Shown: positions 1-6,162, counted from the stretch's first letter. The stretch: DNA of 7,737 nucleotides from an uncultured Clostridia bacterium (GCA_946002045.1 CAMFYM010000060.1:1-7737); one strand, 5' to 3'. The notes: generated by a model from the sequence alone, not told the origin. Numbers and translations: made by a program.

Positions 1-331
1 TGTTGTCTGTAACTCCTGCCACATCGTCAGCATTTTGAGCTTGTGTTGTGCTTTCCTTGTTATTATTGGTGTTGGGGAGTGACTTTGAGCCTGCAACCGA
101 AATAACAATACCTGCCACTGCCACTGCAATACACACCACAAGAATAACTAAAATGATCACGCCTGCCTTGCTCTTTTTAGGTGGCTTTGGTGAGCCGTTA
201 TTACCATTGGGGGAGTTGTAATTATAGCCGTTGTCCCTTGGCTGATACTGATAGCTCTCTGATTGCGGAGGCGTGTAGTATGTGCCATTTTGATTATTTT
301 GTGGTTGATAATAGTTGTTGTAATTATCCAT
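1..331 (-). CDS. Partial single-pass membrane protein, possibly an HtrA-like serine protease (N-terminus only)
   Basis: The gene begins at 331 and stays open for 110 codons to the left edge, so the C-terminal part is missing. Residues 1-50 are a low-complexity cytoplasmic tail rich in Asn, Tyr, Gln and Pro (starts MDNYNNYYQPQNNQ). A short basic stretch (KPPKKSK, 49-55) precedes a hydrophobic helix at about 57-80 (AGVIILVILVVCIAVAVAG). After it comes a polar Ser/Asn/Thr/Gln linker. The start is well defined: its ATG overlaps the kinase stop codon as TAATG, and a GGAG lies 11 nt upstream in the end of the kinase gene, which suggests translational coupling. In Clostridia, an OmpR/HisKA pair is often followed by a trypsin-like (S1C, PDZ) protease with this kind of N-terminus, and that is the basis of the functional guess. 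No catalytic residues are in the window, so any other anchored extracytoplasmic protein remains possible. The gene itself is secure; the protease call is not. Confidence 0.6.
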   Translation of the reverse strand, partial: MDNYNNYYQPQNNQNGTYYTPPQSESYQYQPRDNGYNYNSPNGNNGSPKPPKKSKAGVIILVILVVCIAVAVAGIVISVAGSKSLPNTNNNKESTTQAQNADDVAGVTDN

Positions 332-1845
332 TACTTCTTTATCTCCTTTTTATATATGGGATTGTATGATTTTGGCAGATTGAACACAAATTCAGCCGAA
401 TTCTCATCATCGCTTTTTGCGTAAATAGTGCCACCGTGCATTTCAACCATCATTTTAACTATATAAAGTCCCAATCCGGCACCCTTTGCGTCAAGGCTAC
501 GGGATTTATCAACCTTATAAAATCTTTCAAATACCTTTGAAAGCTCATTAGGCTTAATACCTATTCCACTGTTTTTTATATGCACCTCAATGCTGTCATT
601 GTCCTCAACCATTGATACTTTAATGTATCCACCCTCGTTTGTGAACTTAACAGCGTTGTCAAAAATGTTGTATATTACCTGATAAATCATATCGGTGTCT
701 GCAACAATATATGTGGGCGACAGTGCATCAAGGCCTTGAATATCAATATGCTTTTCGTCAATTCTTTGCTCAAAGGTTAAAAGAATATGAATAATTTGAG
801 CCGTAATGTCATAGTTAGTGGGCTTCATTTCAAAACTGCCTGACTCAATCTTGCTCATATTAAGCATAGCAACAACAAGGCGAGAAAGTCGTCTAATCTC
901 GTCGCTTACAATTTTTAAATAATAATCTGCCTTGCTTTTGGGTATAGTGCCGTCAAGTATTCCGTCAATAAATCCACCTATTGATGTCATTGGTGTTCTT
1001 AATTCGTGGGAAACATTTGACACAAAGCTGCGTCTTGAGGACTCAAGCTTGTCAAGGGAGTCTGCCATATCATTAAAGGCTCTGCCCAAATCTGCCAGCT
1101 CGTCGTTACCTTTAACCTCTACTCTGTATGAAAAATCACCGATAGCAAATTTCTTTGCAGCAGCGCTCATTTCTCTTAACGGCTTAACAAAGCTTTTTGT
1201 TAAATACCAAATGCAAATGAACGCAAGCACAAGGCATGCAAGCGCAGAGAACACAAACAGCCTCATAACGGCAAGAGTAAGAGTGTTGATATTAGTTTCA
1301 GCCGTTGCAAAAACACAGCCGATAATTTGATTGTTACTGTATATAGGATAGCCAACTATGTAGGAAAGCTGGCCGTTAACACTACCCTTACCAACATATC
1401 CACCCTCATACACATTTTTAAGCAGAACATCACCCACCGTAAAATCGTTATGATAGGAGCATGGGGGAAGCTCGCCGAAAATCGGAATAGAGTTAGATTT
1501 TTCCTTGCAAAGTATTACATTTCCACCAACATCACACACAAAAATATCTGCATCAATAGAGCTTGAAATCAAGCTGAGGGATGCACAAATAACCTCTTTT
1601 TCAACCGAATAATTATCATTCATATCCTGAACAATAAGCGTTGCCCTGATGTTTTCTGCAACAGACTGGGTGTTTTCCTTAAGAAGCTTTGTATTTTCGT
1701 TTTGTGTATAAACATTAACAAGTGCAATAAGCGTTGTGCCTAATACTGTAATCACTAAAAGGAAAATGGAAACAAAAAGGATAAAATACTTTGCAAATAT
1801 GTTATTCTTCAGGTACTGTCCCTTAAGAGTATCCTTAATTGACAT
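331..1845 (-). CDS. Membrane sensor histidine kinase (HAMP, HisKA, HATPase_c)
   Basis: A 504-residue sensor kinase of the classic two-component type. A membrane helix at about 20-46 and another at about 192-216 enclose an extracytoplasmic sensor of roughly 145 residues. Its stretch IFVCDVGGNVILC resembles the strands of a PAS/Cache-like fold, but its ligand cannot be read. A HAMP linker follows (about 214-268), then the dimerisation domain with SHELRTPMTSI, where His280 is the expected phosphoacceptor. The ATPase domain shows the N box (IYNIFDNAVKF, Asn393 and Asn397), F box (FERFYKVDKSRS, 439-450) and G2 box (GAGLGL, 455-460). The G1 box reads NSGIGI (425-430), with Asn where most family members have Asp. 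The ATG lies 4 nt after the regulator's stop, with AAAGGA at a suitable distance inside the regulator's end, so the two are co-translated. The likely partner is the regulator just upstream. The stop overlaps the next start. Confidence 0.96.
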   Translation of the reverse strand: MSIKDTLKGQYLKNNIFAKYFILFVSIFLLVITVLGTTLIALVNVYTQNENTKLLKENTQSVAENIRATLIVQDMNDNYSVEKEVICASLSLISSSIDADIFVCDVGGNVILCKEKSNSIPIFGELPPCSYHNDFTVGDVLLKNVYEGGYVGKGSVNGQLSYIVGYPIYSNNQIIGCVFATAETNINTLTLAVMRLFVFSALACLVLAFICIWYLTKSFVKPLREMSAAAKKFAIGDFSYRVEVKGNDELADLGRAFNDMADSLDKLESSRRSFVSNVSHELRTPMTSIGGFIDGILDGTIPKSKADYYLKIVSDEIRRLSRLVVAMLNMSKIESGSFEMKPTNYDITAQIIHILLTFEQRIDEKHIDIQGLDALSPTYIVADTDMIYQVIYNIFDNAVKFTNEGGYIKVSMVEDNDSIEVHIKNSGIGIKPNELSKVFERFYKVDKSRSLDAKGAGLGLYIVKMMVEMHGGTIYAKSDDENSAEFVFNLPKSYNPIYKKEIKK

Positions 1846-1849
1846 TTAT

Positions 1850-2545
1850 TTAATCCTTTGTTTCAAATTTATAGCCAACGCCCCATACTGTTTTTAATGC
1901 CCACTTGTCAGATACGCCCTCAAGCTTTTCACGCAGGCGCTTAACATGAACATCAACTGTACGGGAGTCACCGTAGTAATCAAAGCCCCAAACCTCGTCA
2001 AGAAGCTGGTCACGGGTATATACTCTGTTTGGATTTGAAGCAAAGTGATAGATAAGCTCAAGCTCTTTAGGAGGTGTGTCAACAGCCACGCCCTTAACCT
2101 TCATTTCGTAATTGATAATGTTGATTTCAAGATTATCATAAACAACAATTTTTTTGCTGTTATCCTCTTTATCGTCATTGCCGTTAGTACGCCTAAGGAC
2201 AGCCTTTATTCTCGCCATAACCTCTTTTGCGTCAAATGGCTTTGTAACATAGTCATCAGCGCCAAGCTCAAGACCCAACACCTTGTCAAATACCTCACCC
2301 TTGGCAGTGAGCATAATGATAGGAGCATTAGATGTTTTTCTGATTTCACGGCAAACCTGCCAGCCGTCCATTTTTGGCAGCATAATATCGAGCAAAACAA
2401 GCTCCGGAGTTTTGCTTTGAAAAACATTAACAGCCTCTTGACCGTCGTTGGCAACATATACTGTGTAGCCCTCGTTTTCAAGATAAAGCTTTAATAATTC
2501 GCAAATGTTATGGTCATCATCAACAACAAGAATTTTTGTACTCAT
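1850..2545 (-). CDS. OmpR/PhoB-family response regulator
   Basis: A 231-residue two-domain transcription factor of normal family length. The receiver domain (about 3-118) has the acidic pocket Asp9-Asp10-Asp11, the phosphoacceptor Asp53 (VLLDIMLPKMDG), the switch Thr80 and the invariant Lys102 (VTKPF). A charged linker (about 121-132) leads to a winged-helix DNA-binding domain (about 133-228), with the recognition helix in SRTVDVHVKRLREKL and the C-terminal hairpin WGVGYKF. It is expected to be phosphorylated by the kinase encoded 4 nt downstream and to bind tandem direct repeats as a head-to-tail dimer. Its ATG is preceded at 7 nt by AAGGAG, so the start is firm. The upstream 120 bp to the ATPase gene is very AT-rich, lacks a clear terminator and contains an 18-bp inverted repeat. 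Transcription may therefore start there or continue from the ATPase gene. Homology alone does not identify which named regulator it is. Confidence 0.96.
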   Translation of the reverse strand: MSTKILVVDDDHNICELLKLYLENEGYTVYVANDGQEAVNVFQSKTPELVLLDIMLPKMDGWQVCREIRKTSNAPIIMLTAKGEVFDKVLGLELGADDYVTKPFDAKEVMARIKAVLRRTNGNDDKEDNSKKIVVYDNLEINIINYEMKVKGVAVDTPPKELELIYHFASNPNRVYTRDQLLDEVWGFDYYGDSRTVDVHVKRLREKLEGVSDKWALKTVWGVGYKFETKD

Positions 2546-2665
2546 TTCATTTCTCCTTCAATAATTTGATTGTATTTTATCACCATAAAATGATGTTTTT
2601 TTGGCTTTTTGGTGAATATTTTATAAAAATTTTTAACATTTTTTTAATTGAAAATTACAACAGTT
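2546..2665 (-). other. AT-rich leader between the ATPase and response-regulator genes
   Basis: This 120-bp gap is strongly AT-rich, with A and T runs on both strands. It contains the AAGGAG ribosome binding site of the regulator gene (2553-2558) and an 18-bp inverted repeat (2574-2591). I found no GC-rich terminator hairpin for the ATPase gene and no -35/-10 pair good enough to call. Several weak -10-like strings (TATAAA, TAAAAT) are expected by chance in such sequence. Read-through from the ATPase gene is possible. Confidence 0.5.
2574..2591. repeat. Perfect 7-bp inverted repeat upstream of the response regulator
   Basis: Arms ATTTTAT and ATAAAAT flank a 4-base spacer CACC, about 29-46 bp upstream of the regulator ATG. 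It could be an operator, perhaps for autoregulation, or an accident of AT-rich sequence. OmpR-family proteins more often bind direct repeats, so assignment to this regulator is weak. Confidence 0.35.
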
Positions 2666-3898
2666 TTACCAGTCTTTACCTCGCATTTCACAGCTTTCAA
2701 CATAGTCTATAAACTGCTTTGCACACCTTGGCGAACGGCCACCTCTGCGTGTTGCCCACTGCTCTGCCATAAAGCAAAGATGCTCCTGGTCAACCTCAAG
2801 CTGTCTGTCCCTTGCAATTTTCATTACAATATCCTGATACTCAAATTTGTTAGGATTTAAAAAGGTTATTGTTAAGCCAAATCTGTCACTAAGGCTTAAT
2901 TGCTCCTGCATAGTATCGCCACGGTTAACATCGTTCTCTCTGTCGGTAAAGCTTTCCTTAATAAGATGACGCCTGTTTGATGTGGCATATATAAGTATAT
3001 TTGCCTGCCTACCTGATAACGAGCCCTCAAGTGCAGCCTTAAGCTCACTAAAGGAGGTATCGTTTGAATCAAAGCTTAGGTCATCAATATAGATAATGAA
3101 CTTCATAGGTGATTGAGCAAGCTGCTCCCTGATAAGCCCTAAATCTGCAACAGCACTTTTCGGTATCTCAATCATACGAAGACCCTGTGTGCAATATTTG
3201 TTAAGCAGTGCGTGAACGGTGGAGCTTTTGCCTGTACCCCTGTCACCGTAAAGCAAAACATTGTTGGCAGGGTGACCTGCAATAAAGCTTTCAGTATTAT
3301 CAATAACCTTCTGCTTTTGCAGCTCGTAATTCTTTAACGCCTCAAGAGTTATTAAATCTGTTGAATTTACAGGGCAGATTTTTTTGTCGCGCCATGTGAA
3401 TGCAATGTTTTTTGCGTACATACCGTAGCCGTTGGTACGGTGAAAGACAGCTAAATCATCAAGCTGCTTATCCCAATTAGTATTGAGTGGAGCTCGTGGC
3501 TCGCCCTTTTCCCAATCAGGCATTGCCTTCAGCATTTCCTTAATCTCCATATCGCCGACTGCCTCGGCAATATCCTGACTGCTGACAGAGGAGATTGCCT
3601 CCAGCTTCATAAGGTCAAGCTTAACAGCCTTGATTACGGATTGAGGCAGGCTGTCAACAGTACTGCCACAGGCAGCCCTTGTAAATATATTATCGTCGGT
3701 TAGAATACAGTTTGATACATAATATTTTAATGATTTGTACCTTGAAATGATTTTAAAAAAGGTGCTTTGCGCTCTTAACACCTGTGGCGTGTCAACGCTT
3801 GACAAAAGACTATATAAAGCGCTTATTACAGCGTCCTCCCTTAAATCATAAATGCAAAGTGTGTCAATATAGTATTTTAACTTTGTGATTTTATTCAT
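2666..3898 (-). CDS. DUF815-family AAA+ ATPase
   Basis: A 410-residue protein taken to start at Met 3898 (MNKITKLKYYIDTL). The frame stays open further upstream, but that extension runs through the divergent promoter region, is Cys/Tyr/His-rich with no protein-like character, and lacks a ribosome binding site; GGAAG lies 7 nt before the chosen ATG. The N-terminal half (about 1-190) is helical and unfamiliar. The ATPase domain has Walker A GDRGTGKSS (218-226, Lys224), Walker B FIIYIDDLSF (267-276, Asp272-Asp273), a sensor-1-like ATSN (305-308), the DRF motif around Arg339 and a sensor-2-like segment GGRSPRCAKQF (386-396). The pattern YGDRGTGKSSTVHALL followed by RMIEIPK is typical of the DUF815 family of predicted cytoplasmic ATP-binding proteins, whose substrate is unknown. 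It stands alone, divergent from the GntR gene and 120 bp ahead of the two-component operon, and no functional link to either is evident. Confidence 0.88.
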   Translation of the reverse strand: MNKITKLKYYIDTLCIYDLREDAVISALYSLLSSVDTPQVLRAQSTFFKIISRYKSLKYYVSNCILTDDNIFTRAACGSTVDSLPQSVIKAVKLDLMKLEAISSVSSQDIAEAVGDMEIKEMLKAMPDWEKGEPRAPLNTNWDKQLDDLAVFHRTNGYGMYAKNIAFTWRDKKICPVNSTDLITLEALKNYELQKQKVIDNTESFIAGHPANNVLLYGDRGTGKSSTVHALLNKYCTQGLRMIEIPKSAVADLGLIREQLAQSPMKFIIYIDDLSFDSNDTSFSELKAALEGSLSGRQANILIYATSNRRHLIKESFTDRENDVNRGDTMQEQLSLSDRFGLTITFLNPNKFEYQDIVMKIARDRQLEVDQEHLCFMAEQWATRRGGRSPRCAKQFIDYVESCEMRGKDW

Positions 3899-3928
3899 AC
3901 TGTCACTTCCCATAGCATTATTTATTAT

Positions 3929-3957
3929 ATAATAAAACATTATAGTAGTTTTTACAA
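3929..3957 (-). promoter_or_regulatory. Candidate sigma-A promoter of the DUF815 ATPase gene
   Basis: On the minus strand, TTGTAA (3952-3957) and TATTAT (3929-3934) are separated by 17 bp. A start about 7 bp beyond the -10 would give a leader of roughly 25 nt before the ATG at 3898. A second TATAAT occurs within the spacer but has no -35 at a good distance. The call rests on two near-consensus hexamers in AT-rich DNA. Confidence 0.5.
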
Positions 3958-4026
3958 GAGATATTGTCATAATTGGATAAAATAAACAAAATATCTGTTG
4001 GATGCAACAATGATTTCGTTGTAAGA

Positions 4027-4035
4027 TGTCTGACA
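4027..4035. promoter_or_regulatory. Possible GntR autoregulatory operator (TGTCTGACA)
   Basis: TGTC and GACA form a perfect 9-bp palindrome around one central T, 6 bp upstream of the -35 of the GntR gene promoter. Read as ATGTCTGACAA, it fits the FadR-family pattern TnGTnnnACnA at all positions but the first. It is also within the intergenic region shared with the divergent ATPase gene. It is short enough to occur by chance. Confidence 0.35.
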
Positions 4036-4040
4036 ACATA

Positions 4041-4070
4041 TTGACTTTTAATGTAGTTGTATGATATGAT
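4041..4070 (+). promoter_or_regulatory. Sigma-A promoter of the GntR regulator gene (extended -10)
   Basis: TTGACT (4041-4046) and TATGAT (4065-4070) are 18 bp apart. A TG one base before the -10 (4062-4063) makes an extended -10. Transcription would start near 4077, leaving a leader of only about 14 nt, which just accommodates the GAGG ribosome binding site (4080-4083). The spacer contains AGTTGTATGA (4055-4064), which recurs in the ilvC leader palindrome. Confidence 0.7.
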
Positions 4071-4090
4071 ACTGAAAAAGAGGTGAGGTA

Positions 4091-4747
4091 ATGAGTAAGG
4101 CAGAAAGACTTGCCGATAGTGTTGCACAGCAAATAGTAAGGATGATAGAGGTTGACAATCGCTTTTCCGTTGGTGATAAATTACCTAATGAAAATGATTT
4201 TTCAATGGAGCTGGGAGTCAGTCGTTCAACCCTTAGAGAAGCAGTTAAGATTTTAACAACCAACGGTATTCTTGAAATTAGGCGAGGCAAGGGTACATTT
4301 GTAACTTCAAATACTATTGTTAATTGCGAGAATTTGAGCGACATTGCATCAGGACTTGATGAGCTGTTTGAAATGCGCTTGATGTTTGAGCCGGATTGTG
4401 CTTATTTAGCAGCAGAAAGGGCAACTGACGAGGAAATTGCAACTATTTGCTACTATGGTGAGGAAATAGAAAAAAAGATTTTAAGTGGCGAGGACAGAAC
4501 GGCAGAGGAGCAGAAATTCCACGAAAGCATAGCCAATGCCACCCACAATTCCTTTGTTAAGCAGTTTATGCCGATTATTTTTAATGCAATAAAAAAGGGC
4601 GTGGCTGTTATGACGAAAAATCAAGAGGTCAGCAAGGATAATTTGGCAGACGATAGGCTCATAATGGAGTTCATTAAAAAGAGAAATCCGGAGGGTGCAA
4701 GGACTGCTATGCGACTTCACATTATTCACGCAATTGAGCATCTTTAA
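4091..4747 (+). CDS. FadR-family GntR transcriptional regulator with FCD effector domain
   Basis: A 218-residue cytoplasmic regulator. The N-terminal winged helix (about 5-73) has the diagnostic GntR sequence: LPNENDFSMELGVSRSTLREAV, then GILEIRRGKGTFV, broken here between the two motifs. The all-helical C-terminal domain (about 85-215) matches the FCD class: EMRLMFEPDCAYLAAERAT, KFHESIANATHN, and a final helix RTAMRLHIIHAIEHL. FCD domains usually bind a metal through one Asp and three His and sense small carboxylates. Here the equivalent positions appear to be Glu140, His144, Asp188 and His210, so two ligands are altered. GAGG 7 nt before the ATG and a strong promoter support the start. It lies 111 bp upstream of ilvC in the same direction with no terminator between. 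With the palindrome in the ilvC leader, this suggests that it controls ilvC. The effector is unknown; a branched-chain pathway acid would be a reasonable inference. Confidence 0.93.
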   Translation: MSKAERLADSVAQQIVRMIEVDNRFSVGDKLPNENDFSMELGVSRSTLREAVKILTTNGILEIRRGKGTFVTSNTIVNCENLSDIASGLDELFEMRLMFEPDCAYLAAERATDEEIATICYYGEEIEKKILSGEDRTAEEQKFHESIANATHNSFVKQFMPIIFNAIKKGVAVMTKNQEVSKDNLADDRLIMEFIKKRNPEGARTAMRLHIIHAIEHL

Positions 4748-4765
4748 AAATATTTTAATTTCTTA

Positions 4766-4794
4766 TTGACATTAGACAACTGACAGGCTATAAT
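4766..4794 (+). promoter_or_regulatory. Consensus sigma-A promoter of ilvC
   Basis: TTGACA (4766-4771), a 17-bp spacer and TATAAT (4789-4794) match the consensus exactly, so the basal promoter should be strong. Transcription would start near 4801, giving a leader of about 58 nt that includes the 27-bp palindrome at 4812-4838. A promoter this good would normally need repression to be regulated, which fits an operator just downstream. Confidence 0.85.
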
Positions 4795-4811
4795 ATGAAA
4801 TATCAAAAATA

Positions 4812-4838
4812 CAAATGAGTTGTATGACTACTCATTTG
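4812..4838. promoter_or_regulatory. 27-bp palindrome in the ilvC leader, candidate GntR operator
   Basis: Nine-base arms CAAATGAGT and ACTCATTTG are exact reverse complements around a 9-base centre. The symmetry continues inside, where the core TTGTATGACTA matches the FadR-family operator pattern TnGTnnnACnA at every fixed position. The site lies at about +12 to +38 from the predicted start, where a bound dimer could block elongation or open-complex escape. As RNA it could also fold into a 9-bp hairpin ending 7 nt before the GGAGG ribosome binding site (4846-4850). No T tract follows, so it is not an intrinsic terminator. Confidence 0.7.
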
Positions 4839-4858
4839 ACATAATGGAGGAAAATAAA

Positions 4859-5875
4859 ATGGCAGACGCAAGAATTTTTTATGAATCAGATTGCAATCTT
4901 GATGTTCTTTCAGGCAAAACCGTTGCTATCATCGGCTTTGGCTCACAGGGACACGCACACGCACTTAATCTTCACGAAAGTGGTGTTAATGTAATCGTAG
5001 GTCTTTATGAGGGCTCAAAATCATGGAGTCATGTTGAGAGCCTTGGTCTTAAGGTTATGACAACAGCAGAGGCTACAAAGGCTGCTGATGTTATTATGAT
5101 TCTTACACCGGACGAAAGACAGGCTACAATCTACAAGAACGACATTGAACCAAATCTTACAGAGGGCAAGGCTTTGGCATTTGCTCACGGCTTCAATATT
5201 CACTTCAAGCAGATTGTTCCACCTGCAAATATTGATGTATTTATGATTGCACCAAAGGCACCGGGCCACACAGTACGTTCAGAATACAAAGAGGGTAAGG
5301 GTACACCTTGTCTTGTTGCTGTATATCAGGATGCAACAGGTCATTGCCTTGACACAGCACTTGCTTATGGCGCAGGCATCGGTGGTGCTCGTGCAGCAAT
5401 TCTTGAAACAACCTTTAAGTGCGAAACAGAAACAGACCTCTTCGGTGAGCAGGCTGTTCTTTGCGGTGGTGTTACAGCTCTTATGAAGGCAGGCTTTGAA
5501 ACTCTTGTTGAGGCAGGCTACGACCCAAGAAATGCTTACTTTGAGTGTATCCACGAAATGAAGCTTATCGTTGACCTTATTTACTCAGGTGGTTTCTCAA
5601 AGATGAGATATTCAATCTCAAACACAGCTGAATACGGCGATTATGAAATCGGTAAGCGCCTTATCACAGACGAAACTAAGAAGGAAATGAAGAAGGTTCT
5701 TGAGGAAATTCAGGACGGTACATTTGCTTCTAAATTCATCACAGAGAGCAACAATGGTTGGGCTCACTTCAAGGCTAAGAGAGAGCTTGAGGCTTCTCAT
5801 CAGCTTGAGGCAGTTGGTGAAAAAATCCGTGCTATGTATAGCTGGAACGGCGAAGACAAGTACGCAGAGAAATAA
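4859..5875 (+). CDS. ilvC: Ketol-acid reductoisomerase, class I (acetohydroxy acid isomeroreductase)
   Basis: Converts 2-acetolactate or 2-aceto-2-hydroxybutyrate to the dihydroxy acid using NAD(P)H and Mg2+, the second common step of valine/isoleucine (and leucine) synthesis. The 338-residue length is that of the short class I enzymes. The Rossmann domain carries the dinucleotide motif GFGSQG (26-31). The knotted helical domain carries the active site: His110 (FAHGFN), Lys133 (APKAPGH), Asp193 and Glu197 (ETDLFGEQ), Glu229 and Glu233 (FECIHE) and Ser254 (SISNTAEYG), all intact. The cofactor loop reads VGLYEGSKSW (47-56); the Arg often found after VGL is Tyr50 here. The start at 4859 is chosen because GGAGG sits 8 nt upstream and MADARIFYESDCNLD is the usual N-terminus. 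The frame is open a little further up, but that part runs into the palindrome. The gene stands alone, with no ilvB, ilvN, ilvD or leu genes in the window. The GntR gene upstream is its probable regulator. Confidence 0.97.
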   Translation: MADARIFYESDCNLDVLSGKTVAIIGFGSQGHAHALNLHESGVNVIVGLYEGSKSWSHVESLGLKVMTTAEATKAADVIMILTPDERQATIYKNDIEPNLTEGKALAFAHGFNIHFKQIVPPANIDVFMIAPKAPGHTVRSEYKEGKGTPCLVAVYQDATGHCLDTALAYGAGIGGARAAILETTFKCETETDLFGEQAVLCGGVTALMKAGFETLVEAGYDPRNAYFECIHEMKLIVDLIYSGGFSKMRYSISNTAEYGDYEIGKRLITDETKKEMKKVLEEIQDGTFASKFITESNNGWAHFKAKRELEASHQLEAVGEKIRAMYSWNGEDKYAEK

Positions 5876-5898
5876 TCAAAACACAATTAACAAAAGAA

Positions 5899-5922
5899 GG
5901 CACTCTCAACAAAGAGAGTGCC
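5899..5922 (-). terminator. Hairpin copy 1, likely minus-strand terminator for the DUF3048 gene
   Basis: Nine-base arms GGCACTCTC and GAGAGTGCC surround a six-base loop AACAAA. In the minus direction the stem is followed by TTCTTTTGTTAATTG, a T-rich though interrupted tail, so it can end transcription coming from the DUF3048 gene. In the plus direction it is followed by TCAGACTG, so it would be a poor terminator for ilvC. It is identical to the copy at 6209-6232. Confidence 0.65.
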
Positions 5923-6033
5923 TCAGACTGTCGATAAATGGGCTGAACCGTGCCTAAGTATAATATGGTTTTATCCTTTTTGTTGACGGACTACTTTTTG
6001 CTTTTTACAAAATTTATACCAATCAGCATTATG

Positions 6034-6068
6034 AAAGGCGACTTGGACATCGAATCCAAGTCGCCTTT
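6034..6068. repeat. 14-bp stem-loop inside the intergenic segment
   Basis: A perfect 14-bp stem (left arm AAAGGCGACTTGGA, 6034-6047; right arm 6055-6068) has a 7-base loop. On the plus strand it ends in TTTTG, so it may help terminate ilvC transcription, although the T run is short. On the minus strand no T run follows. It is the most stable structure in the gap. Confidence 0.55.
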
Positions 6069-6162
6069 TGGCACTTTCCGTTTTTTGCTCGGGGGCAGTA
6101 CCATCGTACAGCACCCACTCGCAAGAAAACGAAATTCATCCCCATTTCTCGAAGTCTGCCAG

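Noticed and set aside
932..1566. Plus-strand open frames opposite the histidine kinase
   Set aside because: They are antisense shadows of a well-supported gene. They have no ribosome binding sites and their compositions are not protein-like.
3899..4132. Upstream extension of the DUF815 ATPase frame by 78 codons
   Set aside because: It crosses both divergent promoters and overlaps the start of the GntR gene. It is rich in Cys, His, Tyr and Phe with no domain character, and it lacks a ribosome binding site. The Met at 3898 has GGAAG at 7 nt.
4812..4838. Intrinsic terminator or T-box type attenuator in the ilvC leader
   Set aside because: The hairpin is not followed by a T tract, and the roughly 58-nt leader is far too short for a T-box, with no leader peptide of branched-chain codons. 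An operator explains the extended symmetry better.
4820..4858. Longer ilvC start including residues before MADARIF
   Set aside because: The extension begins inside the leader palindrome and has no ribosome binding site, whereas GGAGG lies 8 nt before the ATG at 4859. The shorter form also matches the usual enzyme N-terminus.
5983..6011. Plus-strand promoter-like pair TTGACG and TACAAA with 17-bp spacing in the gap after ilvC
   Set aside because: The -10 is poor and a transcript would meet the 14-bp stem-loop within about 20 nt. There is no gene or recognisable small RNA for it to serve. Chance occurrence is more likely.
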